Source: Chitinophagaceae bacterium (lineage in GTDB: Bacteria; Bacteroidota; Bacteroidia; Chitinophagales; Chitinophagaceae). Taken from it: a DNA stretch of 64,000 nucleotides. The first letter of the stretch is position 1; every line of letters starts with the position of its first letter. The DNA is taken from contig CANGIT010000007.1 in assembly GCA_947454155.1 (NCBI GenBank), positions 117,914-181,913 of the forward strand. Direction: 5' to 3'. Positions 1 to 8,488 of the stretch are shown here, piece after piece. The position numbers were made by a program, and so were the translations under genes. The notes under the pieces are model-generated. The model was not told where the DNA came from. It ran no database searches and saw only the letters and a list, made by a program, of their open reading frames with translations.

Positions 1-1649
1 ATGGTGCTGTAGTCTTTCATCTCCCAATAACCCAGATTGTGATACATGTAGTTGACGCCTTCTTTACCGAAATGGCCACTGGCCCTGTGGTCCATGGCTA
101 CCTGTATCAATCCTTCTTTCGCATACCACTGTTGTGCACCGGTCAAAGACCAGCTGTCCATCACCGTACCGGCGTTAGGGCCGCCATAAATGGAGATCAG
201 CACAGGGTATACTTTTCCTTTCTCCATGTTAGAAGGCCAGGTGATCTTCATCGGCAAGGCATACAAACTATCGTCGCTCATTACACGAATCAGCTCTGTT
301 TTGGCCAATGCAGTACTGTCGAACTGAGGCCCTTTGGCGTCGGCAAGCACTTTGATGATTTTTCCTTTGCTGCTCACCATGGCAAACTGGTTAGGCGTAG
401 TGGCATTGTTGTAAGTAGTGGTGAAATAAGAACCTTCGGTTGAGATATTGACAGCGAAATGGTTGTAATCGCCAAACGTAAGCCTTTGCATTTTCTTGCC
501 ATCGAAGTTTACGCGATACAAGTCTTTACGGGCGGTATTTTCCTTGCGGGCAGTGAAATACACCACGCTGTTTTTCTCATCCACAAATTCAATGTCGGTC
601 ACGTTGGTGTTAGGCGTGTTGGTCATGTCATTTTTCAGATGGCCATCCATGTCGTACAGATAAATATGCTGATAACCACTTTGGTCGCTGAGGTACAGGA
701 ACCCTTTTCCATTTTTCAGGAAGCTGATGCGTCTTCCTTCGTCATCCAGACTGATCCAGGTTTTTTGTGTTTCAGTGAGATAAGTTTTTTTTGAACCGTC
801 GGAAGGATTCACTTCCCAGATCTTCAATTCATTTTGCTTACGGTTCATCCATTGTACAAGCAATGTGCTGCCATCGGGCTTCCAGTAAGGCAATCCAAAA
901 TACTGGTCGTCTTTTTCATTGAAATCAGCCCAAACAATTGTGCCGCCATTAGGAGTCACAATGCCCACTTTTACTTCTGGATTGGCATCGCCTACTTTTG
1001 GATAACGGATTTCATCCACATAACCGTGCTGGCCGATGGCGTCGGTCAAGGTATAGGTGGGCACTTTGCTGTCGTCCGATCTGAAAAAAGCAAGATGCTT
1101 GCTGTCGGGGCTCCACCAAAAGGATCTGTATTGAGAAGCTCTGCCTAAAATCTCTTCCATGTACACCCAGCTGGCATAGCCATTCAAAATCACATTCGAT
1201 CCGTCGAATGTCAGCTGCGTTATTTTGGCGTCGTTCACACCAACCGTATAGAGATTGTTCAATTTGGTGAAAGCCACATAATTTCCATCGGGACTCAATG
1301 TGGGGTTGCTTTCTTCAACATCGTCATTTGTCAGTTGCTTGGGAACATCGTTGACCTTTATATAAATGTCGTTGGATTTGATGTAGGGTTGATTCGTTCT
1401 TTTGGCTACATGCTGTTCTTCTTCTGTAGCCGGTCTTTCACTTCCGTTTTTTGCATCGATGACCACATGACCATTGGGGCCGAAATAATAAAAATGACTG
1501 TCGTCGAGCCATCTGCCGCTTGTTGGAAGCGGATTGATGATCCCCTTGAAATCATTTTTAAAATACTGATCACCGGTAAGTGGTTTTTTTTGTGCGTTTA
1601 CACTAAACAGTAACATCAAGGCTAATGAAAAACTAATGAGCTTATGCAT
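1..1649 (-). CDS. Dipeptidyl-peptidase IV-like S9 peptidase, 3' part outside window
   Basis: The reading frame opens with ATG at 1649 and runs off the left edge, giving about 549 residues. It starts with a signal peptide (MHKLISFSLALMLLFSVNAQ) and continues as a beta-propeller typical of DPPIV_N. The motif WVYMEE near residue 150 corresponds to the double-glutamate motif that binds the substrate N-terminus in DPP IV. The start of the peptidase S9 alpha/beta-hydrolase domain follows (IYGGPNAG, then DHRASGHFGKEG). The catalytic Ser, Asp and His lie beyond the edge, so activity cannot be judged. A periplasmic prolyl dipeptidyl peptidase is the expected role. It is transcribed leftwards, with only about 54 bp to the next gene's end. 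Confidence 0.9.
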   Translation of the reverse strand, partial: MHKLISFSLALMLLFSVNAQKKPLTGDQYFKNDFKGIINPLPTSGRWLDDSHFYYFGPNGHVVIDAKNGSERPATEEEQHVAKRTNQPYIKSNDIYIKVNDVPKQLTNDDVEESNPTLSPDGNYVAFTKLNNLYTVGVNDAKITQLTFDGSNVILNGYASWVYMEEILGRASQYRSFWWSPDSKHLAFFRSDDSKVPTYTLTDAIGQHGYVDEIRYPKVGDANPEVKVGIVTPNGGTIVWADFNEKDDQYFGLPYWKPDGSTLLVQWMNRKQNELKIWEVNPSDGSKKTYLTETQKTWISLDDEGRRISFLKNGKGFLYLSDQSGYQHIYLYDMDGHLKNDMTNTPNTNVTDIEFVDEKNSVVYFTARKENTARKDLYRVNFDGKKMQRLTFGDYNHFAVNISTEGSYFTTTYNNATTPNQFAMVSSKGKIIKVLADAKGPQFDSTALAKTELIRVMSDDSLYALPMKITWPSNMEKGKVYPVLISIYGGPNAGTVMDSWSLTGAQQWYAKEGLIQVAMDHRASGHFGKEGVNYMYHNLGYWEMKDYST

Positions 1650-1703
1650 GGAAGTTGTTTTTTATAAAGATATACAAGATAGGAATTTTGACGGCTTGGG
1701 TCT

Positions 1704-2402
1704 TTAATTACAGTTGATGAATTTTTTCAAATCGGGATGATCGAATGTGAATTCAATGGTTTTATTGTATAGACATTCATTTACAATCAAGGGAAGCGAT
1801 CTGATATTTTTTGCTTGAACCATCAGTTGATAAATGGGAATTCGTTCGGGCTCTTCTTGATGGTTGTAATAATTTTCGACTACGGTCACCGATTGTCCGG
1901 CAATGGAAGTAAAGTGAAAAATGAGCTCTCTTCCAACCGCCTTCACCCGGTATGTTTTTTCATTGACCTTTTTAAAACTGATGATCGGCAAAACCTGTGG
2001 GCCTTCTCCGCTGATTTCGAGTAAAGTACTGTCGGTAAAAAGCAAGGCGGAATAATTCAAAAAATCACAGGGATAATAAGCGTAGGGTTTTTGCTTGTAC
2101 AGCTGTATGGTAATCCATTGCTTCGGAAAACTTCCAAACCTGATTGTATGAAATGGGGTTTCGTTTTCGTTCAGTGTTTTTAGTTGTTCGGTGTAATCTT
2201 CTTGCTGATATTCAGCAAAATTGAAATCGGAAATGGTTTTGTATTTTTCGGAGTTTTTATTGGGCTCTATGTATATGCAGTTTTCTTTTTCTTTTTTTAA
2301 AAAGACGGTATCCTGGTGCTGCATTTGAGCAATGGAAAGACAAGGTGAAAAGAAAATTATCAGAAAGCCAGTTGCCTTATTGATTTTTTTTGGTGGTACC
2401 AT
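1704..2402 (-). CDS. Secreted protein of unknown function
   Basis: I do not recognise this 232-residue protein. The start at 2402 (MVPPKKINKATGFLIIFF) gives a signal peptide ending near SIAQ. An in-frame ATG at 2477 would translate through three copies of an intergenic palindromic repeat as a KPRRGD-type peptide, so it is rejected. The mature part is rich in Lys, Glu and aromatic residues and contains no enzyme motif I can name. It sits between the DPP IV-like gene and lysS, all on the minus strand, with the repeat cluster separating it from lysS. It is likely periplasmic or outer-membrane attached. Confidence 0.6.
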   Translation of the reverse strand: MVPPKKINKATGFLIIFFSPCLSIAQMQHQDTVFLKKEKENCIYIEPNKNSEKYKTISDFNFAEYQQEDYTEQLKTLNENETPFHTIRFGSFPKQWITIQLYKQKPYAYYPCDFLNYSALLFTDSTLLEISGEGPQVLPIISFKKVNEKTYRVKAVGRELIFHFTSIAGQSVTVVENYYNHQEEPERIPIYQLMVQAKNIRSLPLIVNECLYNKTIEFTFDHPDLKKFINCN

Positions 2403-2403
2403 T

Positions 2404-2491
2404 GTGTCACCCCTGCGGGGTTTTATAATCCTGTCACCCCTTCGGGGTTTTGTTGTTTTTTGGTTGCTTCCTGTCACCCCTCCGGGGTTAC
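2404..2491. repeat. Three copies of a GTCACCCC-NN-GGGGTT palindromic repeat
   Basis: Three copies start near 2406, 2433 and 2473. Each reads GTCACCCCT, one variable base (G, T or C), then CGGGGTT. The arms ACCCC and GGGGT pair around a short TNCG-type loop. Spacers between copies differ, so this is a cluster rather than a strict tandem array. A related repeat occurs at the right edge of the window (63868-64000). Confidence 0.85.
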
Positions 2492-2571
2492 CATCATATC
2501 AATTGTGCAGGGTTTGGAGTTGATTTGTAGACTTTTACTGAGCTGCTCATTTTACATTCAATGTATTCTCC

Positions 2572-4092
2572 TTATATATTCTCCGGTCTCATCATTGGGA
2601 AGAACAGCACATCCTGAATGCTATGCTGATCGGTCAGCAACATACAAATTCTGTCGATACCAAAGCCGATACCGCTGGTGGGCGGCATGCCATATTCCAG
2701 CGCGCGTAAGAAATCGTGGTCGATGAACATGGCTTCGTCATCTCCTCTTTCCATGAGCTTTACCTGCTCTTCGAAACGCTCTCTTTGTTCAATGGGATCG
2801 TTCAGCTCGCTGTAAGCATTGGCAATTTCTTTGCCGTTCACCATCAGCTCAAAACGCTCTACCAGTCCGGGTTTGCTTCTGTGCTTCTTGGTCAGCGGAC
2901 TCATTTCCACCGGATAGTCGGTGATGAAGGTGGGTTGTATGTAGTGATGTTCACATTTTTCTCCGAAGATTTCATCGATCAATTTTCCTTTGCCCCATTT
3001 CTGGTCGGCATGGATGCCTAATTGCTGGCAAACACCGCGAATGCCCTCTTCGTCCATATTGCTGATGTCGAAGCCGGTGTGTTCCTTGATGGCATCGTAC
3101 ATGGTTACTCGTTGGAATGGCGCCTTGAAGCTGATCTCTTTTCCGCTAACGGTGCAGGTGGAGGTGCCGTTTACCGCTATGGCCGCTTTTTCAAGCATTT
3201 GTTCCGTGGTATCCATCATCCATTCGTAATCTTTATAAGCCACGTAGAATTCAAGTACGGTGAACTCCGGATTATGCGTTCTGTCCATGCCTTCGTTTCT
3301 GAAATTGCGACTGAATTCATACACCCATTCAAAACCGCCTACAATCAGTCTTTTTAGGTAAAGTTCGTTGGCAATACGCATGTACATGGGCACATCCAGT
3401 GCATTATGATGTGTGATGAAGGGTCTGGCAGCCGCACCCCCCGGAATGCTTTGCAATACAGGCGTATCTACCTCAAGCGCACCTCTTTCATTCAGGAAGT
3501 CGCGTATGGCGTTGATGAATTTTGTTCTTTTCATGAAAACGTCTTTCACTCCGGGATTCACGATCAGATCGGCATAACGCTGTCTGTATCTGAATTCGGG
3601 ATCGGTGACCTCATCGAAAGATTCACCATCTTTCTCTTTCACGATGGGCAAAGGACGCAGCGATTTGCTAAGAATGGTGAACTCACGTACATGGATAGAG
3701 GTTTCGCCGGTTTTGGTGGTGAACACATAACCTTTGATGCCTACGAAATCGCCGATGTCCACCAGTTTTTTCCAGACGTTTTGAAACAACGATTTATCCT
3801 CATCCGGACAAATATCATCCTGTTTGATATAGAATTGAATTTTGCCGGTACCATCCTGCATAACGGCAAAGTTGGCCTTGCCCATATCGCGCACGCTCAT
3901 GATACGGCCGGCGATGCACACATCGGCGAAATCTGCCTTGTTCTCTTCTCCTTTATAATTGGATTTGATATAGGCTGCTGAAGTATTGACGGGGTAAAGT
4001 GCGGCCGGATAAGGATCAATGCCCAATTTTTCCAATTCCGCTTTTTTCTCCCTGCGAATGATTTCCTGTTCCGACAAATGCTGTGTGCTCAT
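2572..4092 (-). CDS. lysS: Lysyl-tRNA synthetase (class II)
   Basis: It charges tRNA-Lys with lysine in the cytoplasm. The 506-residue length fits bacterial LysRS. The N-terminal OB-fold anticodon-binding domain (CIAGRIMSVRDMGKANF, about residues 55-150) is followed by the class II core. Motif 2 is FRNEGMDRTHNPEFT and motif 3 is GIGFGIDRICMLL near the C-terminus. The start at 4092 (MSTQHLSEQE) is preferred over 4131 because the family begins here and because a -7 element, TACCTTTG on the minus strand at 4118-4125, sits about 26 bp upstream. The gene is probably monocistronic. Confidence 0.97.
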   Translation of the reverse strand: MSTQHLSEQEIIRREKKAELEKLGIDPYPAALYPVNTSAAYIKSNYKGEENKADFADVCIAGRIMSVRDMGKANFAVMQDGTGKIQFYIKQDDICPDEDKSLFQNVWKKLVDIGDFVGIKGYVFTTKTGETSIHVREFTILSKSLRPLPIVKEKDGESFDEVTDPEFRYRQRYADLIVNPGVKDVFMKRTKFINAIRDFLNERGALEVDTPVLQSIPGGAAARPFITHHNALDVPMYMRIANELYLKRLIVGGFEWVYEFSRNFRNEGMDRTHNPEFTVLEFYVAYKDYEWMMDTTEQMLEKAAIAVNGTSTCTVSGKEISFKAPFQRVTMYDAIKEHTGFDISNMDEEGIRGVCQQLGIHADQKWGKGKLIDEIFGEKCEHHYIQPTFITDYPVEMSPLTKKHRSKPGLVERFELMVNGKEIANAYSELNDPIEQRERFEEQVKLMERGDDEAMFIDHDFLRALEYGMPPTSGIGFGIDRICMLLTDQHSIQDVLFFPMMRPENI

Positions 4093-4117
4093 GATAAGTA
4101 TGCTTTTTTTCGAGGCA

Positions 4118-4125
4118 CAAAGGTA
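4118..4125 (-). promoter_or_regulatory. -7 promoter element of lysS
   Basis: TACCTTTG on the minus strand matches the Bacteroidota -7 consensus TANNTTTG exactly and lies about 26 bp before the lysS ATG at 4092. No clear -33 TTG was found at the usual spacing. Confidence 0.6.
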
Positions 4126-4164
4126 ATTCAAGTCGGGCAGGTAATTACAGCGTAAAGCAGAAAA

Positions 4165-5049
4165 TTATGCGGTGGCCAGCAACACTTGCCAGGCCTCCTG
4201 CACTTTATGCTGATCGAGCAGTTCTTTGGCATAGAGATGAACTTCTCTTTCCATGTCGTCGGGCTGTATGGAAAAATACTGGAAGATGTTTTTCAATCGT
4301 TCGTCGTTGAAGGAAGGGTCGATGGAAGGAAGCTCGTTGACATTGGCCAATTGAGCCAGTTGATTTCCGGTAAGCCAATTGCTGTTGATGATGGCAGCAG
4401 GGAGCTGATCGAATCCGATGCCCAGTTTCAAATTGGGTTTTTCCACCTCAAACAAGGATTGTGCATTGGCGCGGGTGTACCAGTTGCCACCCAATCGGGC
4501 CACCAGATCGAGTTTACGCTGATCGATCTGCTGTTGCTCATCGAGCAATGACTCGTCGATATGCATCACCAGCACTTCGGCCAGTACCAGATTGCCGGCA
4601 CCGCCTTCCGTGCCCAGCGGTATCACCTGGGTCACCCTGCATTCCAGCTTGATCTTGCTTTCTTTCACCATCGGCGGTTTCACCAAGGTTGCCTTTTCTT
4701 CGGTAAATCCTGCTTTCACAAATTCATTCACATCTTTGCCATATTCACAACTGGAAAGCGACATCTGCTGCACCATGTTGTAGTCCACCATGTTGATCAC
4801 CACTTCCGGTACCTCGAGTACATTTTGCAAAGTATGTTTGGTGGTATTGTCACGCACCCGTCTGGCTGGCGAAAACACCACCATTGGCGGGTTGGACGAC
4901 ACCATATTGAAAAAGCTGTATGGACTGAGGTTCACATGGCCGGCAGCATCCATAGTAGAAGCAAAACAAATCGGTCTTGGAGCGATGGCATGCTGCAAGT
5001 AGTTCTGCACTTGTGCAGGTTTGAGTTCGGAGAGATGTAGGGAAAGCAA
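4165..5049 (-). CDS. Flavin reductase-like / flavoprotein oxygenase family protein
   Basis: This 294-residue protein belongs to the FMN-binding flavin reductase-like family (DIM6/NTAB). It has the typical opening: AIAPRPICFAST, then NLSPYSFFNMVSSNPP, where the flavin is bound. The start codon is TTG at 5049. No ATG, GTG or TTG lies between it and the low-complexity stretch just upstream, and the N-terminal MLSLHLSELKP fits homologues. It follows the fumarylacetoacetase-family gene by about 90 bp on the same strand, which suggests a shared role in aromatic or oxidative catabolism. The substrate is unknown. The C-terminal hundred residues are less conserved. Confidence 0.85.
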   Translation of the reverse strand: MLSLHLSELKPAQVQNYLQHAIAPRPICFASTMDAAGHVNLSPYSFFNMVSSNPPMVVFSPARRVRDNTTKHTLQNVLEVPEVVINMVDYNMVQQMSLSSCEYGKDVNEFVKAGFTEEKATLVKPPMVKESKIKLECRVTQVIPLGTEGGAGNLVLAEVLVMHIDESLLDEQQQIDQRKLDLVARLGGNWYTRANAQSLFEVEKPNLKLGIGFDQLPAAIINSNWLTGNQLAQLANVNELPSIDPSFNDERLKNIFQYFSIQPDDMEREVHLYAKELLDQHKVQEAWQVLLATA

Positions 5050-5050
5050 A

Positions 5051-5147
5051 GTGTGGGGTTTGATTTGTGGTTTGTGATTTGTGATTGTTGGATGTTTGAT
5101 GAAAAGCGGTTGGCATTTTAACCCATTAAACCTTGAACCATCAAACC
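5051..5147. repeat. Low-complexity GATTTGTG words followed by complementary words
   Basis: 5051-5100 is built from variants of GTTTGATTTGTGGTTTGTG. 5119-5147 reads ACCCATTAAACCTTGAACC then ATCAAACC, roughly its reverse complement. The second arm runs into the stop codon of the fumarylacetoacetase-family gene at 5141. The first arm abuts the TTG start of the flavin reductase gene. Confidence 0.5.
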
Positions 5148-6148
5148 TTCTTCAATGCCAATATCGAAAAGTCGCTGTCTTCTTTTACAATTTTGTTTTG
5201 CAGCAAACCCAGTCCGTCTATTTCCATTTCCACCACATCGCCAGGTTGCAGCCATTGTTCCTGATAGTTGGGATCGTTCAATTTACCGGTACCATTGAGT
5301 TCGAGAAAACAGCCGGTGCCTACGGTTCCGCTTCCAATCACATCGCCGGCATTCAGGGTAACGCCATAACTGCATCTTTCAATGATTTCGGCAAAGGTCC
5401 AATCCATATCTCCTACATTCCCATCACTTACCTGTATGCCATTGACTTTACAGGTCATACGGAGGTTCCAGCTTTTGCCGGTATGTCCTTCTTTGCAAGG
5501 GATTTCAAGTGATTCCAGCTCATCAAGTGTTACGAGCATAGGCCCGATGACGGTAGAAAAATCTTTTCCTTTGGCCGGACCGAGGTTCAGCAACATTTCC
5601 TCCATTTGTAATCTTCTTGCACTCATGTCGTTCATGATCATCAGTCCTGCGATATAATTGTCGGCATCAGCGGCTTTGATGTTTCTGCCAGAGCGGTTGA
5701 TGACGATGGCCGCTTCCAGCTCAAAATCCAGTTTTTCGAAATGATCGGGCATGCAGTAAATATCGCCAGGTCCCTGTATGCTGTTGTGGTTGGTGAAATA
5801 GAAAATGGGATACTGGTCGAACTCAGGAATCATATCCACCTTACGGTTACGGCGAGCCGCTGCCACATGCTGGCGAAATGCATAACCATCGCGGCAGCTG
5901 GAAGGATGCGGAACAGGAGCGATTACGGTAACCTCCTTAACAGGCATTCCCACAAATGAACGGGCCATTCCTTTTTTGATTTGCTGCTCGGCCACTAACG
6001 CCACAGGATATACGTCGTCCCAGTAATGCAGAAACATTCCAATAGTCACGGGCAAGTCGGGATGCAGCTGATCCATGTCATACAACATGCCGTCGACAAG
6101 GATAGCCAACTGCTCATTGTCATCTTTCAGGTAAGTTACAAGCTTCAT
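5141..6148 (-). CDS. Fumarylacetoacetate hydrolase family protein
   Basis: A 335-residue member of the FAH superfamily, metal-dependent hydrolases that cleave C-C bonds in beta-diketo acids, for example at the end of tyrosine/homogentisate breakdown. Visible motifs are PSSCRDGYAFRQH, the metal-ligand region DFELEAAIVI with its ExE pair, NDMSARRLQ and KGKDFSTVIGP. Length and the N-terminal MKLVTYLKDD fit true FAH-like proteins better than the shorter FAHD1 type. A -7 element overlaps a 21-bp palindrome upstream, so repression is likely. The flavin reductase gene follows. Its exact substrate cannot be decided here. Confidence 0.88.
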   Translation of the reverse strand: MKLVTYLKDDNEQLAILVDGMLYDMDQLHPDLPVTIGMFLHYWDDVYPVALVAEQQIKKGMARSFVGMPVKEVTVIAPVPHPSSCRDGYAFRQHVAAARRNRKVDMIPEFDQYPIFYFTNHNSIQGPGDIYCMPDHFEKLDFELEAAIVINRSGRNIKAADADNYIAGLMIMNDMSARRLQMEEMLLNLGPAKGKDFSTVIGPMLVTLDELESLEIPCKEGHTGKSWNLRMTCKVNGIQVSDGNVGDMDWTFAEIIERCSYGVTLNAGDVIGSGTVGTGCFLELNGTGKLNDPNYQEQWLQPGDVVEMEIDGLGLLQNKIVKEDSDFSILALKKV

Positions 6149-6165
6149 AATTTTGAATATTGATG

Positions 6166-6173
6166 CAAATGTA
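6166..6173 (-). promoter_or_regulatory. -7 promoter element of the FAH-family gene
   Basis: TACATTTG on the minus strand is an exact TANNTTTG match, 18 bp upstream of the ATG at 6148. It overlaps the left arm of the palindrome at 6168-6188. Confidence 0.6.
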
Positions 6174-6188
6174 GCAAACTGCTACATT
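6168..6188. promoter_or_regulatory. 21-bp operator-like perfect inverted repeat
   Basis: AATGTAGCA, a 3-base spacer (AAC), then TGCTACATT: nine perfectly paired positions per arm. It lies between the divergent FAH-family gene (start 6148, minus) and the fatty-acid hydroxylase gene (start about 6234, plus), and covers the -7 element of the former. There is no T-run, so a repressor site is more likely than a terminator. The cognate regulator is not in the window. Confidence 0.65.
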
Positions 6189-6233
6189 GTAAGAGTATCC
6201 CATTATTATTTTGTACCCCGAAAATCATTTGCT

Positions 6234-6890
6234 TTGTCATCCATAAAAATCAACAACAAGGGTCAAGCGCAGCTTTTTGGCAACCCCAAAATCGAAAGAC
6301 TTACCAAATCTCACCCTGTAGTGATCTTGAGTTTGTACATTCCCGTTATCATTGGCTTTCCTGTCTATGCCTATAATAGCCTTGGAATCGGTTGGACTCA
6401 TGCACTCAGCTTTTTTTTGTCAGGTTTATTTTTTTGGACATTGGTGGAATATTTTATCCACCGCTATATTTTTCATTATAAGGCTACATCGGCCTTCGGA
6501 ATGAAAATCAGTTATCTTTTTCATGGCAATCATCATCATTATCCCCGAGATAAGCAAAGGCTTTTCATGCCGCCAATTCCAAGTGTAATCATTACAACAA
6601 TTTTTTTTCTGCTTTTTTATGGGATGATGGGTAATAATGCCTTCTTCTTTTTTTCGGGGTTTCTGCTAGGCTATTTGTTGTATGGCAGCATGCATTTTGC
6701 CATACATGCGTATGCGCCTCCCTTCAAATGGATGAAGCCTTTGTGGCGCAATCATCATCTGCATCATTACAAAGAGGAAGACAAAGGTTTCGGCGTCAGC
6801 ACCACGCTATGGGACCGGATTTTCGGCACCATGTACGATTTGAAAAAAGAGAAAGAAGATTTGGAGAAGGTGAAGGAGTTGATGTATTGA
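6234..6890 (+). CDS. Fatty-acid hydroxylase / sterol desaturase superfamily protein
   Basis: An integral-membrane di-iron hydroxylase. The histidine clusters are all visible: HRYIFH, HGNHHH, HFAIH and NHHLHHY, embedded among about four membrane segments. The family member closest in layout is the short 2-hydroxylase of fatty acids or sphingolipids (FA2H/Scs7 type), which fits a sphingolipid-making Bacteroidota member, but the substrate is inferred. I chose the TTG at 6234 (LSSIKINNKG). The in-frame ATG at 6153 lies 4 bp from the divergent gene's start and before the operator, leaving no room for a promoter. A -7-like TATTATTTTG at 6208-6217 supports a transcript starting near 6222. Confidence 0.82.
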   Translation: MSSIKINNKGQAQLFGNPKIERLTKSHPVVILSLYIPVIIGFPVYAYNSLGIGWTHALSFFLSGLFFWTLVEYFIHRYIFHYKATSAFGMKISYLFHGNHHHYPRDKQRLFMPPIPSVIITTIFFLLFYGMMGNNAFFFFSGFLLGYLLYGSMHFAIHAYAPPFKWMKPLWRNHHLHHYKEEDKGFGVSTTLWDRIFGTMYDLKKEKEDLEKVKELMY

Positions 6891-6891
6891 A

Positions 6892-7260
6892 GATGGATGC
6901 TGGATACTAGATGCTGGAGGCTGGAGGCTGGAGGCTGGATACTAGATGCTAGAGGCTGGGGGCTGGAGGCTAGATGCTGGAGGCTGGAGGCTGGAGGCTG
7001 GAGGCTGGAGGCTGGAGGCTGGATACTAGATGCTGGAGGCTAGATGCTGGAGGCTGGGGGCTGGGGGCTGGATGATTAGAAGAAGATATCATTATCCTAG
7101 TTCACTGTACAAGTGTCTGATATCTTGTACCAATTATCTAGTACCTAGTATCCAGTATCCAGTACCTAGTATCCAGTATCCAGTACCTAGTATCCAGTAT
7201 CCAGTACCTAGTTTCCAGTATCCAGTACCTAGTTTCCAGTATCCAGTATCCAGTATCCAG
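6892..7260. repeat. Heptamer array followed by its reverse-complement array
   Basis: This fills the 378-bp gap between two convergent genes. 6892-7075 is made of 7-bp words such as GGAGGCT and GGATGCT, interrupted by GATACTAGATGCTGG. 7134-7260 is made of CCTAGTATCCAGTATCCAGTA words, which are the reverse complement of GGATACTAG-type words in the first arm. The 58-bp centre holds no gene. Transcripts crossing it could fold into a long imperfect hairpin. The same words occur at 40727-41006. Confidence 0.85.
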
Positions 7261-7268
7261 ATATTGCC

Positions 7269-7598
7269 TCACCATCTCTCCTCGTCACAATCGAGCTCTT
7301 TCTTGCTTTCCATTTCTTTCTTGAAAAGAATTTTTTGCACTTGTCTGTCGATGATGAGTCGGGCGATGATGTCGCCGGCATTTTCATTGCGGTGATGATG
7401 GAGCAGATATTTCAGTTTGTCTTCACTCACATCGATGCGGTACAACACCTGCACCAACTTTTCGAAATTCGTTTGGATGAGCCTGTTGATATAGGCGGAC
7501 AGCCCATTGAAAAGCGTTTCGTTTTTCAGTTGGTTCAAATCTGCAAGAGCAATGACTGCGTCGATGGAAACTTCTGTGGCTGGATGATTGAAAAGCAT
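7269..7598 (-). CDS. Small conserved-looking protein of unknown function
   Basis: A 109-residue, mainly helical, acidic and basic protein without signal peptide or membrane segment. I do not recognise the family. ATG at 7598 (MLFNHPATEV) is chosen; a TTG at 7613 is possible. Notable are YINRLIQTNFEKLVQVLYRID and LIIDRQVQKILFKKE, which look like amphipathic helices, and HHHRNENAGDIIARLI. Its last codons abut the repeat array that ends at 7260. It lies just downstream of the TIGR02757 gene on the same strand (107 bp), so cotranscription is possible. Confidence 0.6.
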   Translation of the reverse strand: MLFNHPATEVSIDAVIALADLNQLKNETLFNGLSAYINRLIQTNFEKLVQVLYRIDVSEDKLKYLLHHHRNENAGDIIARLIIDRQVQKILFKKEMESKKELDCDEERW

Positions 7599-7705
7599 AT
7601 TTGAAATTAGCAAAATTCACCGGAAACCAACCCAAACATTTATCTGATTGATATCAGACGAAATCTCCGCTGAAAAATCAATACAACCATTCAAATTCAA
7701 TCACT

Positions 7706-8476
7706 TTATCCTCCTTCCATCACGCCCATGCCAAACAATGCAAAATCATATTTCACCGGGTCTTTGGGATCGAAGGTTTTCAGGTTTTCGGTGAGCTCCA
7801 ATGCCGCTGGCCAGTCGGATTGTTTTCGGTTGAGTAATTGAAAGTGTCTGGCAACTCTGATTACATGTACATCCAAAGGCATCACCAATTGCGAAGGCTT
7901 GATGTTTTTCCAGATACCAAAGTCAACACCTTTGTTGTCTTGGCGAACCATCCATCGCAGGTACATGTTCAAGCGCTTGCAGCTGGAATTTTTCTTTGGT
8001 GCAGCAATATGTTTCAATGTTCTGGCAGGTACATCGGACAAGGAAAAGAAATAATCATAAAACCCGTTCAGGGCATGCTCCACCGTGCTGTCTTTCTTGC
8101 TCCATCCTCTGGTAAAAGCCGACTCCAGTGATTCGAATTTACCATAATGCTGATGAAAGAATTCGATGAAATAGAGCAGGTCGGTGGTGTTGAAAGTGCG
8201 ATGTTTGAAATGCAGCAGTTTTTTCAGATCCTTAGGCTGATGGTGCAACACAAAATCATGTGGTGCATTGTCCATCAGCGCCATCAGCTCCAGCGATTTA
8301 TTGATGATGGTGGTTCTGTTTCCCCAGGCGAAGATGGCAGCAAAGAAACCAGCGATTTCTATGTCCTGTTGCTTTTGAAATGAATGTGGTATGCACACAG
8401 GATCGCTGTCTATAAAAAAAGGCTGATTGTAAGTATCAACCTTTTTGTTGAGGAGATGTTTTAGAGATGTTGGCAA
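7706..8476 (-). CDS. TIGR02757 (DUF2400) family protein
   Basis: This 256-residue protein matches the Bacteroidota-rich TIGR02757 family by its opening (NQPFFIDSDPVCIPHSFQ, then QQDIEIAGFFAAIFAWG) and the conserved MYLRWMVRQD near residue 175, followed by PLDVHVIRVAR. The family resembles HhH-GPD DNA glycosylases in fold but its function is unproven. The start is TTG at 8476. An in-frame TAA occurs 12 bases upstream, so no longer start exists. A 9-bp repeat array begins about 13 bp upstream and leaves little space for its own promoter or ribosome site. Confidence 0.88.
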   Translation of the reverse strand: MPTSLKHLLNKKVDTYNQPFFIDSDPVCIPHSFQKQQDIEIAGFFAAIFAWGNRTTIINKSLELMALMDNAPHDFVLHHQPKDLKKLLHFKHRTFNTTDLLYFIEFFHQHYGKFESLESAFTRGWSKKDSTVEHALNGFYDYFFSLSDVPARTLKHIAAPKKNSSCKRLNMYLRWMVRQDNKGVDFGIWKNIKPSQLVMPLDVHVIRVARHFQLLNRKQSDWPAALELTENLKTFDPKDPVKYDFALFGMGVMEGG

Positions 8477-8488
8477 TACGATTGTTTA

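Noticed and set aside
39..1613. Plus-strand frames at the left edge
   Set aside because: They are antisense to the DPP IV-like gene, whose minus-strand frame is continuous and rich in family motifs.
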